Source of the DNA: Candidatus Gastranaerophilales bacterium
Lineage (GTDB): Bacteria > Cyanobacteriota > Vampirovibrionia > Gastranaerophilales > Gastranaerophilaceae
Length of the DNA: 36,041 nt
Assembly: GCA_944325095.1 (NCBI GenBank)
Contig: CALUYV010000014.1
Location: forward strand, 1-36,041
Direction: 5' to 3'
Each line of letters begins with the position of its first letter. Positions within the stretch are counted from its first letter, which is position 1. The position numbers and the translations under genes were made by a program. Shown here in pieces: positions 15,104-25,375 of this stretch. Under the pieces are notes generated by a model. The model searched no databases, had not been told where the DNA came from, and was given only the letters and a program-made list of their open reading frames with translations.

Positions 15104-15940
15104 ATGTTAAGCGGACCTTTTTTAGACAGAAACTGGATGGCACAAAATCCTGACTATGAAACCTCAGATATAATCATGCTCGGGCTGCCTTTTGACGGCA
15201 CGGTTTCATATCGTACAGGTTCCAGATTTGCACCCGAACAAATTAGACTTGCCAGCTGGGGGCTGGAAGAATATTCTCCTTTATTCGATAAAGAACTGTC
15301 TGATGTTAACTTTCATGATGCAGGAGATCTTGAATTTCCGCTTGGCAACACATACAAGACATTAGAACAAATAGAAACAAATGTTCGGGAAATCTATAAA
15401 GACGGCAAAAGAGTATTTGGAATAGGCGGCGAGCATCTTGTAACTCTGCCTGAGGTTAAGGCAGTTTCAGAATTTTACAAAGATTTGGCTGTAGTACATT
15501 TTGATGCTCATACAGATTTAAGAGAAGAATACCTTGGAGAAAAAATGTCCCACAGTGCGGTCATCAGACATATTTCAAAATTTGTCAAACCGCAAAACAT
15601 TAAACAAATTGGTATTCGCTCAGGAATGAAAGAAGAATGGGATTTTATGCGTCTAAACAATACTCTTTGCCATAAATATTCAGATATTGACGCACTAAAA
15701 GATAAACCTGTATTTGTAACAGTTGACCTTGACTGTCTTGACACCTCAATAATGCCGGGAACAGGAACTCCCGAAGCCGGCGGTATGACATTCAATGAGT
15801 TAACCGGCTGGTTTAAATATCTGAAAGACTTTAATATCGTTGGTGCAGATGTAGTTGAACTTGCGCCGGATTATGATGCCAGCGGAGCCTCTACCGCCGT
15901 TGCAACAAAAGTTATCCGTGAATTGCTTATGGCTATGTAA
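15104..15940 (+). CDS. speB: Agmatinase (arginase/ureohydrolase family)
   Basis: The enzyme should hydrolyse agmatine to putrescine and urea with a two-manganese centre. The metal ligands are in place: GGEHLVT (His111), DAHTD (Asp134, His136, Asp138) and VDLDCLD (Asp208, Asp210), followed by PGTGTPEAGG. The 278-residue length is typical of bacterial agmatinases, which are shorter than arginases. AAGGAG precedes the ATG. No arginine decarboxylase is adjacent. Other ureohydrolases such as guanidinobutyrase or formiminoglutamase share these motifs, so the substrate is likely but not proven. Confidence 0.9.
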   Translation: MLSGPFLDRNWMAQNPDYETSDIIMLGLPFDGTVSYRTGSRFAPEQIRLASWGLEEYSPLFDKELSDVNFHDAGDLEFPLGNTYKTLEQIETNVREIYKDGKRVFGIGGEHLVTLPEVKAVSEFYKDLAVVHFDAHTDLREEYLGEKMSHSAVIRHISKFVKPQNIKQIGIRSGMKEEWDFMRLNNTLCHKYSDIDALKDKPVFVTVDLDCLDTSIMPGTGTPEAGGMTFNELTGWFKYLKDFNIVGADVVELAPDYDASGASTAVATKVIRELLMAM

Positions 15941-15945
15941 TCAAA

Positions 15946-15992
15946 ATATTACAAATACAAATTCCTTATTTGAAAAATTGTATTTGTAATAT
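15946..15992. terminator. Hairpin between speB and ligA
   Basis: ATATTACAAATACAA (15946-15960) is perfectly repeated in inverse at 15978-15992, with a 17-base loop. A clean T run is missing on the plus side, so it may be a weak terminator or a binding site. It overlaps the likely ligA promoter. Confidence 0.45.
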
Positions 15993-15997
15993 AATAT
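15970..15997 (+). promoter_or_regulatory. Possible promoter of ligA
   Basis: TTGAAA (15970-15975) and TAATAT (15992-15997) are separated by 16 bases. Both lie in or next to the inverted repeat, so melting and binding at this site could be linked. Confidence 0.4.
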
Positions 15998-16027
15998 AAA
16001 AATGCAGAAGCCAATTTGATTATTTAA

Positions 16028-18031
<2,004 letters not shown>

Positions 18032-18053
18032 AATAGTGAGGAATTTAAAATAT

Positions 18054-18536
18054 ATGAAAATAGTTCAAATTGATGGTATAAAAGGTTTAATTACGGCAGT
18101 ATTTGTTTGTGCCTGCGCCTTTGCCGGGTTTGTAATTTCTCCGGGATATGTTGCGATGACACTATGGAACAAATATCTGGCACTGAATTATATGTTCCCG
18201 ACACTATCAATCTTTCAAGGGATTCTGCTCTGGGGAATTATAGTGATTTCCTATTTTATAATCACAGGCAACGGGTTTGCTCTGTCTTTCAAAAATACTC
18301 CTGAAATGAGCGACGAAGAATTAAATGCCATTATTAAAAGCGCAAAAATTAATGCGCAAATGCGAATGATGAACCATTTAATCTCAAAAACAGACAAAGT
18401 TGATATAAAAAAACTGAATAAAGACGGAAAAACAGGAGAAAATAAAGAATCGCCTTTTATTTCGCCTTCAGTTAATTTCAGGAATAATCAAAGCATAGAT
18501 AAGTCTGATGAGGACTCTATTTCTAAAATAAAGTGA
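18054..18536 (+). CDS. Small membrane protein with two transmembrane helices, unknown function
   Basis: The 160-residue product has two hydrophobic helices (about residues 11-33 and 52-72) and a long polar, Lys/Asp/Ser-rich cytoplasmic or periplasmic tail. I do not recognise it. I use the ATG at 18054, served by TGAGG a dozen bases upstream; a GTG at 18036 in the same frame has no ribosome site. It follows ligA by 22 bases. Its helical pattern and tail resemble no toxin or holin that I can support. Confidence 0.75.
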   Translation: MKIVQIDGIKGLITAVFVCACAFAGFVISPGYVAMTLWNKYLALNYMFPTLSIFQGILLWGIIVISYFIITGNGFALSFKNTPEMSDEELNAIIKSAKINAQMRMMNHLISKTDKVDIKKLNKDGKTGENKESPFISPSVNFRNNQSIDKSDEDSISKIK

Positions 18537-18560
18537 TTGGTAATTAAACAAGGAGGTATT

Positions 18561-19319
18561 ATGAAGAGATTATTAGCGACTACATTACTATGTTCTGCAT
18601 TATTTATTACTCCGGCAGCAGTTGTTCAGGCAGGAACAGTAAACAACGACGCCGAAAAAGGTTATATTTCGGTTTCTTATACGACTGAAAAGAAAGTTTC
18701 ACCTGATACTGTTGAAATTTCAATTGCAGTAAAAACAGAAGACAAATCTTCAATGAAAAATGCATCAACAAAAAATAAAGAAATATCTGACAAAATTTAT
18801 GAATACCTGAAGTCTGTAATTGATACAACTACAGGCGATTATGTAAAAACTTCAAACTACTCGGCAAATCCGACATACAATTATATAAACGGGAAAAGAG
18901 TATTTGACAAATACGAAGTTTCAAATAATGTAATCGTACATACAAAAAAACTTGATAAAATGTCACAAATGATAGATAAATCATTATCACTCGGTGCTAC
19001 AAACATTGATAATTTAACTTTCAGTCTTGAAGAAAAAGATGCTTACTGCGCTGATTTACTGGCAAAGGCAACTAAAAACGCAAGACAAAGAGCAGAAATC
19101 GTTGCAGCATCAGCAAGCACTTCAATTACAGGAATAAAAAATATCGGAACCTCCTGTACATTAAACAGTTACGGTGCAAGCCCGAGAGTTTTCTATTCAA
19201 ATGCTAAAATGATGGCAGCAACAGATGGAGCAGCACCTGAAAGCGGCGGTGCAGGCAACATAGAATCAGGACTTATTACTGTATATTCAAATGTAAATGC
19301 CGATTTTTATGTAAAATAA
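18561..19319 (+). CDS. SIMPL (DUF541) domain exported protein
   Basis: The 252-residue product has a signal peptide (MKRLLATTLLCSALFITPAA, cleavage near residue 25). A SIMPL/DUF541 domain follows: GYISVSYTTEKKVSPDTVEI opens it, and ATKNARQRAEIVAASA is the typical late helix. Members of this family are periplasmic or outer-membrane proteins, some linked to oxidative stress or signalling; no enzyme activity is known. I start at 18561, because a perfect AAGGAGG lies four bases before it; the in-frame TTG at 18537 is not needed. A strong terminator follows. Confidence 0.9.
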   Translation: MKRLLATTLLCSALFITPAAVVQAGTVNNDAEKGYISVSYTTEKKVSPDTVEISIAVKTEDKSSMKNASTKNKEISDKIYEYLKSVIDTTTGDYVKTSNYSANPTYNYINGKRVFDKYEVSNNVIVHTKKLDKMSQMIDKSLSLGATNIDNLTFSLEEKDAYCADLLAKATKNARQRAEIVAASASTSITGIKNIGTSCTLNSYGASPRVFYSNAKMMAATDGAAPESGGAGNIESGLITVYSNVNADFYVK

Positions 19320-19334
19320 GCAAATTATATGCAT

Positions 19335-19371
19335 AAAAAAGAACCCGCAAAATTTGCGGGCTCTTTTTTTA
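19335..19371. terminator. Bidirectional rho-independent terminator
   Basis: CCCGCAAA pairs with TTTGCGGG around the centre at 19352, flanked by an A run on the left and seven Ts on the right. It ends the ligA transcript and, read on the minus strand, also the apt transcript. Confidence 0.88.
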
Positions 19372-19384
19372 TTTAAAACTATAA

Positions 19385-19630
19385 TTATTTTTTATCGTTA
19401 TAAATTCGTTTTCCGCCGTTAAGCCACGGAGCAGCCTCCAGATCATCCACATTATATTTCAAAAGAAAATCTTCGCCCGATGTCGGGTAAGCCTGATCGT
19501 TATTAGTGCGTACGGCTGTAGAACTTTTTGCCGCAGCAGGCTTTTTGGCCGGTTTTTTAGTTGGTGCAGCAAAAGTCTGTACCTGTAAAACCAGTATAGA
19601 TAATGCGAGTATTAATGCAAACTTTTTCAT
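19385..19630 (-). CDS. Small exported Lys/Pro/Ala-rich protein, unknown function
   Basis: This 81-residue product has a signal peptide (MKKFALILALSILVLQVQTF, cleavage after Ala-Ala near residue 22). A PTKKPAKKPAAAK stretch follows, and then a short acidic-aromatic part ending in GGKRIYNDKK. No family is recognised. TTAGGAG precedes the ATG. It is the last gene of the minus-strand unit with apt and the glycosyltransferase. The basic stretch might bind peptidoglycan, polysaccharide or nucleic acid, but that is a guess. Confidence 0.7.
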   Translation of the reverse strand: MKKFALILALSILVLQVQTFAAPTKKPAKKPAAAKSSTAVRTNNDQAYPTSGEDFLLKYNVDDLEAAPWLNGGKRIYNDKK

Positions 19631-19655
19631 TATACATCTCCTAACTGTTACTATA

Positions 19656-20189
19656 TTAGTATTTTAACATAGAAACTATTTTTCCGCAATCGTTCAATTT
19701 ATCGATACCTTTCAAGTCTGTAAGTTCGATAAGAAAGGCAACACCGGCGACATTTCCGCCCGCACGTTTTATCAGTTTGCAGGCTGCTGCCGCTGTTCCG
19801 CCTGTTGCAAGCAAATCATCCACAACAAGAACATTTGCCCCCTGAGGAATTGCATCTGCATGAATTTCTATAGCATTTGAACCGTATTCAAGATCATAAG
19901 TTTCTTTGATTGTTTCTGCCGGAAGTTTATTGGGCTTTCTGACAGGAATAAAACCACAGTTCATTTTGTATGCCATAGGCATTCCGTAAATAAACCCTCT
20001 GCTTTCAATACCTGCGATATAGTCTATTTTGGTATCTTTGTATTGCTCACACAAATAATCCACCGTATATTTGAGTATTTGTGCATCTTTTAGAGCGGTT
20101 GTAATATCTCTGAAAATAATACCTTCTTTCGGGAAATCTTTTACCGCTCTTATACTGTTTCTTACATCTTCAACTGATATTGTTGTCAT
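19656..20189 (-). CDS. apt: Adenine phosphoribosyltransferase
   Basis: Apt salvages adenine with PRPP to make AMP. The PRPP loop is clear as VLVVDDLLATGGTAAAA, and the RGFIYG and PNKLPAET segments are typical of the family. The 177-residue length is normal. GGAG lies five bases before the ATG. It follows the glycosyltransferase gene by only 13 bases, so it is cotranscribed. prs, which makes PRPP, lies 5 kb away in its own unit. Confidence 0.96.
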   Translation of the reverse strand: MTTISVEDVRNSIRAVKDFPKEGIIFRDITTALKDAQILKYTVDYLCEQYKDTKIDYIAGIESRGFIYGMPMAYKMNCGFIPVRKPNKLPAETIKETYDLEYGSNAIEIHADAIPQGANVLVVDDLLATGGTAAAACKLIKRAGGNVAGVAFLIELTDLKGIDKLNDCGKIVSMLKY

Positions 20190-20202
20190 TTTTTCTCCTA
20201 TT

Positions 20203-21573
20203 CTATCTGGTTACGAGTAATTTCTTCAATTCTTCTTTTGCCTGTTTTATTTTTGCTTTTGCTCTTTGAATTGCGTGCTCATGCAGGATTAAACCGTGAG
20301 TGGTTTTTCCCCAGTTCATATCTTTTTTCATGAATAATATTTTCGTTCCGATAAACAAAACAAGCGGGAACCAAATTATCAGAAGATAAACCGAGGTATA
20401 TACAGACTGAATCAACGCATCCATTCTCGGAGTATTGTCATATCTTCTCAAACTGTATCTGCATGCCATAACAAAACCCAAGCCGATAATACAGCCCATA
20501 ATTATAGAGGACATAAGAATATGCGGCTGAGCATCTTTTAATATTATTTTTAAAATCAGGATACCAAGTTCAATAATAAACCATCCCGGAAGAATAAACT
20601 CCGAAATGTACGCAATCATATCAACACGAACCCTCATTGACATTTTCTTTGAAGTAAGAATATCCCAGAAGTTTTCAAGATAGCGTCTTATCGTACCCTC
20701 GAGCCATCTGCGTCTTTGTTTGTACAGAGGGAAAAGGTACATAATGCCTTCTTCATAAACGGCTGTATCAGCGCAAAATCTGATATCCCAGCCTTTTATA
20801 TGGAGTCTTGTTGACATATCAAGATCATCGGTAATTGTATAATTATTCCAGCCGCCGATATCTTCAATTGCGGCTCTTTTTATAAGTTCTCCGTTTCCTC
20901 TTAATTCAACGGCACCTTTAACAGAATCTCTCCCTACCTGAAAATGAGTATCCATTGTCATTTCATTATTCTGACATCTGGTAAGCAGGTTAATATCTTT
21001 GTTTCTGATAATTTTTCTTGCCTGAACCGCTCCGACATCTTTTGGCTCAAGTTCATAAACAAGATTGGTCAAAAAATCAGGCTCCATTGTTGCATCGGCA
21101 TCAAAAACCAGAATAGCCTCACCTTTTGCAAACTGCAAAGCATCATTCAGCACAGCGGATTTGCCTGGAAAAGCATCTTTCGGACGGATAAAAGCCTTTA
21201 TCTTATCCGGATACATACTTTCAAGTTTTTTTAAAACCAGTGCCGTATTATCCGTACTTCTGTCATCTATTGCAATAATTTCAAAATTCGGATAATCCAG
21301 TTTCAGAACGGTATCTATAGTATTTTCTATAACCGATTCTTCATTGTGCGACGGAATTAAAATACTTACAAAAGGTTTATAATTTTCATTTTTCTTATGG
21401 GGCTGATTTTGTTCTTTTCTCTGTTTTATTTTATATGCAATATTCGTTGCAAGAGCGTACGCAGACATCAAACACACCAGAATAGCCAGACCCCATTCTG
21501 TATAACTCTGGAATATATATATAAAACACGTAAGTCCCGCTACAATTAAAAATAATAGTACCCGCTCTTTCAT
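20203..21573 (-). CDS. Family 2 processive glycosyltransferase (PgaC/IcaA/hyaluronan-synthase-like)
   Basis: This 456-residue membrane enzyme should polymerise and export a beta-linked polysaccharide from a UDP-sugar. Two N-terminal helices precede the GT-A domain (SILIPSHNEESVIENTIDTV). The family residues follow in order: DDRS, the metal-binding DAD of VFDADATMEPDF, TDDLDMSTRL, and the QRRRW motif. Three or more C-terminal helices follow. This is the BcsA/PgaC layout. No pgaB, icaD or cellulose genes are adjacent, so the product cannot be named. AAAAGGG precedes the ATG. An extended -10 element is at 21605-21613. Confidence 0.9.
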   Translation of the reverse strand: MKERVLLFLIVAGLTCFIYIFQSYTEWGLAILVCLMSAYALATNIAYKIKQRKEQNQPHKKNENYKPFVSILIPSHNEESVIENTIDTVLKLDYPNFEIIAIDDRSTDNTALVLKKLESMYPDKIKAFIRPKDAFPGKSAVLNDALQFAKGEAILVFDADATMEPDFLTNLVYELEPKDVGAVQARKIIRNKDINLLTRCQNNEMTMDTHFQVGRDSVKGAVELRGNGELIKRAAIEDIGGWNNYTITDDLDMSTRLHIKGWDIRFCADTAVYEEGIMYLFPLYKQRRRWLEGTIRRYLENFWDILTSKKMSMRVRVDMIAYISEFILPGWFIIELGILILKIILKDAQPHILMSSIIMGCIIGLGFVMACRYSLRRYDNTPRMDALIQSVYTSVYLLIIWFPLVLFIGTKILFMKKDMNWGKTTHGLILHEHAIQRAKAKIKQAKEELKKLLVTR

Positions 21574-21604
21574 ACCCTTTTATTTCCGATAACTGTATAA
21601 CTCT

Positions 21605-21613
21605 ATTTTAGCA
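21605..21613 (-). promoter_or_regulatory. Extended -10 promoter of the glycosyltransferase-apt unit
   Basis: On the minus strand TGCTAAAAT (TG, one base, TAAAAT) lies about 32-40 bases before the ATG at 21573. Confidence 0.45.
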
Positions 21614-21678
21614 AAAAAGTAACAAAAGACTCCTTTTTATAAACAGATTGATACAATAATTTATTTTTGAATCACTGC

Positions 21679-21701
21679 AAATAACCTGAATACGGTTATT
21701 T
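21679..21701. other. Short hairpin between the PfkB kinase and the glycosyltransferase genes
   Basis: AAATAACC (21679-21686) and GGTTATTT (21694-21701) pair around a 7-base loop. The T-rich side faces plus, whereas both flanking genes run minus. It is therefore a poor terminator for the kinase gene, and its role is unclear. Confidence 0.35.
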
Positions 21702-21729
21702 ATTTTTATCAAAATTCAGCACGTCAAAA

Positions 21730-22779
21730 TTAAATATGTTCAACCTTACAGGTATAATCCGGATTTTGCTCCATTTTTTGAATAATCTGCTCAAAGGTCA
21801 ATAAACCCTCAGTTGCACCAAAACAGGAAACAACACCGGCAGAATTTATTGAAGCGGCAACAAGCGATTTTTCGATATTTTTATCAAAACGGTTTAATGC
21901 TGCACAAAAAGTAGATGCGAAAGCATCTCCGGCACCAAGAGTTGATCTTACAGGCCCGTCAAAACAATCACAATAATAATAGTTTTCGCCGTCAAAAGCG
22001 TATGCACCCCCACCGCCGTCAGTTATTACAATAATTTGATAATCGTTATACCTTAATGACTGAAACATTGATTTCAAATCAGGATGAATCAGCATGTGAG
22101 AAAATTTTTCATCTTTTGTATCCGGTCTTAACTGAATCCCGGTTGCCATAGAGGCTTCTTCTTTATTTAATACAACAATATGCGCATATTTGAGGATATT
22201 TTTCAGGTAATTCAAGCCTTTTTTAATACCGGTAGAGCCGGCATTAAAACAAACATAAACCCCGTTTTCTTCCGCAAAATTTACAATATCATCAAGAACT
22301 TTGTTGCTTTCACCGTTCAACGGCGCAATATATAGTAATTTTGCTTCTTTTATAGCATCAAAATTTATTTCGGATTTAAGGATATGACCGTTTGCCCCTC
22401 TGTGGGCAAGCACGGTTCTATCGCCTTCAAAACTTGTAAGAATTATAGAAAAACCTGTTGTGTCGTTTTTATCCTGTATAACCGAAGATAAATCAACATT
22501 TCTGGTTTTAAAGAAGTTAAAAATTCCTTGAGAATAAATATCATCACCGACTTTGAAAATTGCACCGGTTGAAAGACCGAGATTAGCAAAATTTGTTGCG
22601 GTATTAATCCCGCCGCCGCCGACATTTGAAGCAAAATCATTTATTTCAACTTTTGCACCGTATTCATAACTCATAAACTCTCTTTTTCTTGTTTTTTGTC
22701 TGACAGAAACGATACTGGCATCATCGCATTCAACAAAAACATCCATTGTTGCACTGCCGATTGTTATTACATCATTCAT
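21730..22779 (-). CDS. PfkB-family carbohydrate or nucleoside kinase
   Basis: The 349-residue product is a ribokinase-type enzyme that should phosphorylate a sugar or nucleoside with ATP. The N-terminal substrate motif is NVGGGGINTATNFANLGL followed by FKVGDD. The C-terminal anion-hole motif is TLGAGDAFASTF with the catalytic Asp. The family covers ribokinase, fructokinase, adenosine kinase and 1-phosphofructokinase, and nothing here picks one. GAGGAGG precedes the ATG. The gene is divergent from the 801-residue orphan, and two palindromes lie between them. Confidence 0.9.
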   Translation of the reverse strand: MNDVITIGSATMDVFVECDDASIVSVRQKTRKREFMSYEYGAKVEINDFASNVGGGGINTATNFANLGLSTGAIFKVGDDIYSQGIFNFFKTRNVDLSSVIQDKNDTTGFSIILTSFEGDRTVLAHRGANGHILKSEINFDAIKEAKLLYIAPLNGESNKVLDDIVNFAEENGVYVCFNAGSTGIKKGLNYLKNILKYAHIVVLNKEEASMATGIQLRPDTKDEKFSHMLIHPDLKSMFQSLRYNDYQIIVITDGGGGAYAFDGENYYYCDCFDGPVRSTLGAGDAFASTFCAALNRFDKNIEKSLVAASINSAGVVSCFGATEGLLTFEQIIQKMEQNPDYTCKVEHI

Positions 22780-22800
22780 ATTCTCAGCCTCCTCTTATTA

Positions 22801-22823
22801 TTACATTTTATCATAAAATGTAA
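22801..22823. promoter_or_regulatory. Perfect palindrome over the kinase promoter, candidate operator
   Basis: TTACATTTTA (22801-22810) is repeated in inverse at 22814-22823 around TCA. On the minus strand it contains TGATAAAAT (22805-22813), an extended -10 element for the PfkB gene, so a protein bound here would block transcription. Confidence 0.5.
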
Positions 22824-22834
22824 ATTTATATTAA

Positions 22835-22849
22835 TAGTTTTCAAAACTA
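22835..22849. promoter_or_regulatory. Second palindrome in the divergent region
   Basis: TAGTTTTCAAAACTA is a perfect 15-base palindrome around one central base, 11 bases from the first one. It is unlike it in sequence, so a different binding protein would be expected. Confidence 0.35.
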
Positions 22850-22909
22850 ATAGCAAGATTTTTCATTTACAATTTATTATACATAAGAATACGATAAAGG
22901 AACATATAC

Positions 22910-25315
22910 ATGAGAATACAAACGATAAATATTACCCCCGTTATTATTAGAACTAAAGAGCATACCCCGCAAAAAAGAGAGCAATCCGCCTCTGCAGAAA
23001 CAATTTCGCATACTGACAGAAAAGTTTTTGCATATCAGGATTACAATATTTCTTTTTCCGGCAGAACTCCGGAAAATTTTTACGAACAGGATTTTAACAG
23101 AGAAAACATGCCGGACTCAATGAAAGCATATCTTGAATATGATTATGACAACCGCAGGCACATCCCGCCGGAACAGATGATGAAGGAAGTTTTTAAATAT
23201 ATTGAGATTGCAGACAGTTTAGACGAAGTCAAAGAAATCTACCCTGATGAAAAATTATTTAAATCACTGCATGAAAACTACCGGAAAAACAGGACAAGTA
23301 TTCTGGGTGAAATAAAACTGGCTAAAGAAATCTCTGATGAACCTCTTTTAAAAAACGGAAATGACAATTTCGGTCTGTATCTGCTGAAAAAAATATATCT
23401 GGAAGGAAAAACTCTAAAAGAAATAAATAAAGATTTTTATGAAAAAGACCTCAATGACGCATATAAAGGTATCATTTCACGTCCGATAGATGCAAAGACA
23501 ACCGCCTCTTACGGAATACAGTATCCGAATCTGCCGTTCTGGCATTCGTTTATTGCAACAAGAGAAGAATATAAGAAATTTTTTGTCACACTTCCTAAAA
23601 ATTCCGTAAATCCTGCCGTAAAAATCACACAAAAAGAAACCGCCGGCACAAAAAAGGCACCAAAAACAAACACAGAAAACTCTAATCCGCCAAAAGTCAG
23701 AAAATACAAAATTAAAGAATATCAGAAGAAACAAATAGCAAATGATATAAAAGACGCAAAAGGCAATATTCAGGAAGTTGAAAAGAAAATACGCAAAAGA
23801 TTTGCACAGGATGACCCGGAAGCCTCCTTTATTGTAAAATACCTCAGCCCTATTATGGCTGTAGCAGCAGACAGAGTTCACCTCTCGGAAGAAATGAAAC
23901 TGTTTTGCGAAGACGAAAAGACAAAAGGTCTTAACGGAAATGAAGAGTACATGTTTTCACGATTTTGGAAACAAAATCCTGAAATATTAAATAACTACGC
24001 TCAAACAATAACCGATACAATTGATTTATTCGAAGATATATATGGAGATGGCGGCATTATACCGATAAACAAAAATCTTGAAATTGTAAAGCCTGACTCC
24101 GAAAATCAAAGAGTTATAGACCATGTTTCATCAGAATTTCTGGAACTTCTTGATTATACCCAGACAATTGCACCAGAACGTGAACAGAGATACAAACAGC
24201 ACAACATCCAGCAAAAGTTATGGGAAGAACATTTCTTAAACAGATACGGAATCCCGGCAGAAGAAAAAACAGATAATATAAAAGAAACTCAAAAAGTTAT
24301 TACAAAAGAACCGGCACCGGAGGTTGAACAAACAATAAAACCCGAAAACCGGCCGCTGAAACCTGCTGAAATTCAAAAACAGTTTATGAGCACTCTCAGA
24401 AAAAAAGCAGAAATTTATCCTGATATCTATGCTGACAAATACATAAACTTTATACAAAAAACTAAAGAAATTGATAATGAATATAAACTTGCATACTTGC
24501 ATTTCATTGGTGACAGACAGACAAACGATTCAAAACTAACAAAAGAAAATTTCTATGATAAATTCTATAATATAGAAGAAAAATTTATTGGAGAAAATGA
24601 AATATCAAGCATTACCGCAAAATGCGCAATTATTGATATTTTATCCAAAAACAATTGCAAAGACGCAAGATTATACAGCCTTAATACTTACGATTTACCA
24701 AATATAGATAAAAGTAATAAAGTATTTTTACCGCTGATAAAACAAAATAAAAAAGAACTTAACAGATTATATATGGCATACCAGAAACCTCTGAAAACAC
24801 CTGAGATAGAACAGGCAATTGAAGAAATGATGCATCAGATTGAAATTTATAAAAGACCGGAAGAAACTGTTGAAAACAGTAATTCTACAGTCCTTGAAAT
24901 GATGCATGATGCCTTCAAAAATCCGCTGAGAAAAAAATATATTAAAGAATTTCTAAAAACTGCAACTCTCAAAGATGCCCAAAAGCAAATTCTGCAGTTA
25001 AGGATTTTACTAAAAAAAGAAAATCTTACAGAAGAAGAACAAAGAGGCAGGTTTGAAAATGTAATTTTACCTATCAATGCAACTTTGATAATAAATTCAG
25101 GACAACTATTACTTGTTATGGTTGGAAAAGAAAACTTCCAGGAGCACGCTGATAAACTGAATGATGAAATTAAAATGCATCTTATTAAACAAGAATTAAG
25201 TATGACCCCTCAACAAAAAGAATTTTTTGAATTAACACAAAATGATGTTAGAAAAGATCCAAATTTGATAGACAAATTTTCTAATATCTATATTGACAGG
25301 AAATCTAAATACTAG
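22910..25315 (+). CDS. Large orphan protein of unknown function, 801 residues
   Basis: I do not recognise a domain. There is no signal peptide and no membrane segment. The first 45 residues are unstructured and lead to ISFSGRTPENFYEQDF (47-62), a segment resembling a short F-S/T-G motif I associate with lineage-specific Melainabacteria proteins; that link is memory, not proof. Residues about 70-230 are helical. Residues 235-270 form a Lys/Thr/Asn/Pro-rich linker. A second helical block runs to about residue 455, a Pro/Glu-rich linker follows, and a third helical Lys/Glu-rich block ends the protein. AAAGGA precedes the ATG. Its own terminator follows, so it is a one-gene unit. Confidence 0.82.
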   Translation: MRIQTINITPVIIRTKEHTPQKREQSASAETISHTDRKVFAYQDYNISFSGRTPENFYEQDFNRENMPDSMKAYLEYDYDNRRHIPPEQMMKEVFKYIEIADSLDEVKEIYPDEKLFKSLHENYRKNRTSILGEIKLAKEISDEPLLKNGNDNFGLYLLKKIYLEGKTLKEINKDFYEKDLNDAYKGIISRPIDAKTTASYGIQYPNLPFWHSFIATREEYKKFFVTLPKNSVNPAVKITQKETAGTKKAPKTNTENSNPPKVRKYKIKEYQKKQIANDIKDAKGNIQEVEKKIRKRFAQDDPEASFIVKYLSPIMAVAADRVHLSEEMKLFCEDEKTKGLNGNEEYMFSRFWKQNPEILNNYAQTITDTIDLFEDIYGDGGIIPINKNLEIVKPDSENQRVIDHVSSEFLELLDYTQTIAPEREQRYKQHNIQQKLWEEHFLNRYGIPAEEKTDNIKETQKVITKEPAPEVEQTIKPENRPLKPAEIQKQFMSTLRKKAEIYPDIYADKYINFIQKTKEIDNEYKLAYLHFIGDRQTNDSKLTKENFYDKFYNIEEKFIGENEISSITAKCAIIDILSKNNCKDARLYSLNTYDLPNIDKSNKVFLPLIKQNKKELNRLYMAYQKPLKTPEIEQAIEEMMHQIEIYKRPEETVENSNSTVLEMMHDAFKNPLRKKYIKEFLKTATLKDAQKQILQLRILLKKENLTEEEQRGRFENVILPINATLIINSGQLLLVMVGKENFQEHADKLNDEIKMHLIKQELSMTPQQKEFFELTQNDVRKDPNLIDKFSNIYIDRKSKY

Positions 25316-25317
25316 AC

Positions 25318-25353
25318 AAAAAGAACTTCTCTAAAATTGAGAAGTTCTTTTTA
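25318..25353. terminator. Bidirectional terminator between the orphan gene and prs
   Basis: AAAAAGAACTTCTC (25318-25331) and GAGAAGTTCTTTTT (25339-25352) form a 14-bp stem with a 7-base loop. With A and T runs at both ends it serves both convergent genes. Confidence 0.88.
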
Positions 25354-25375
25354 TTATATATAATCTAAAAAAGGA

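Noticed and set aside
18537..18560. TTG start of the SIMPL gene
   Set aside because: A perfect AAGGAGG precedes the ATG at 18561, which also opens a clean signal peptide.
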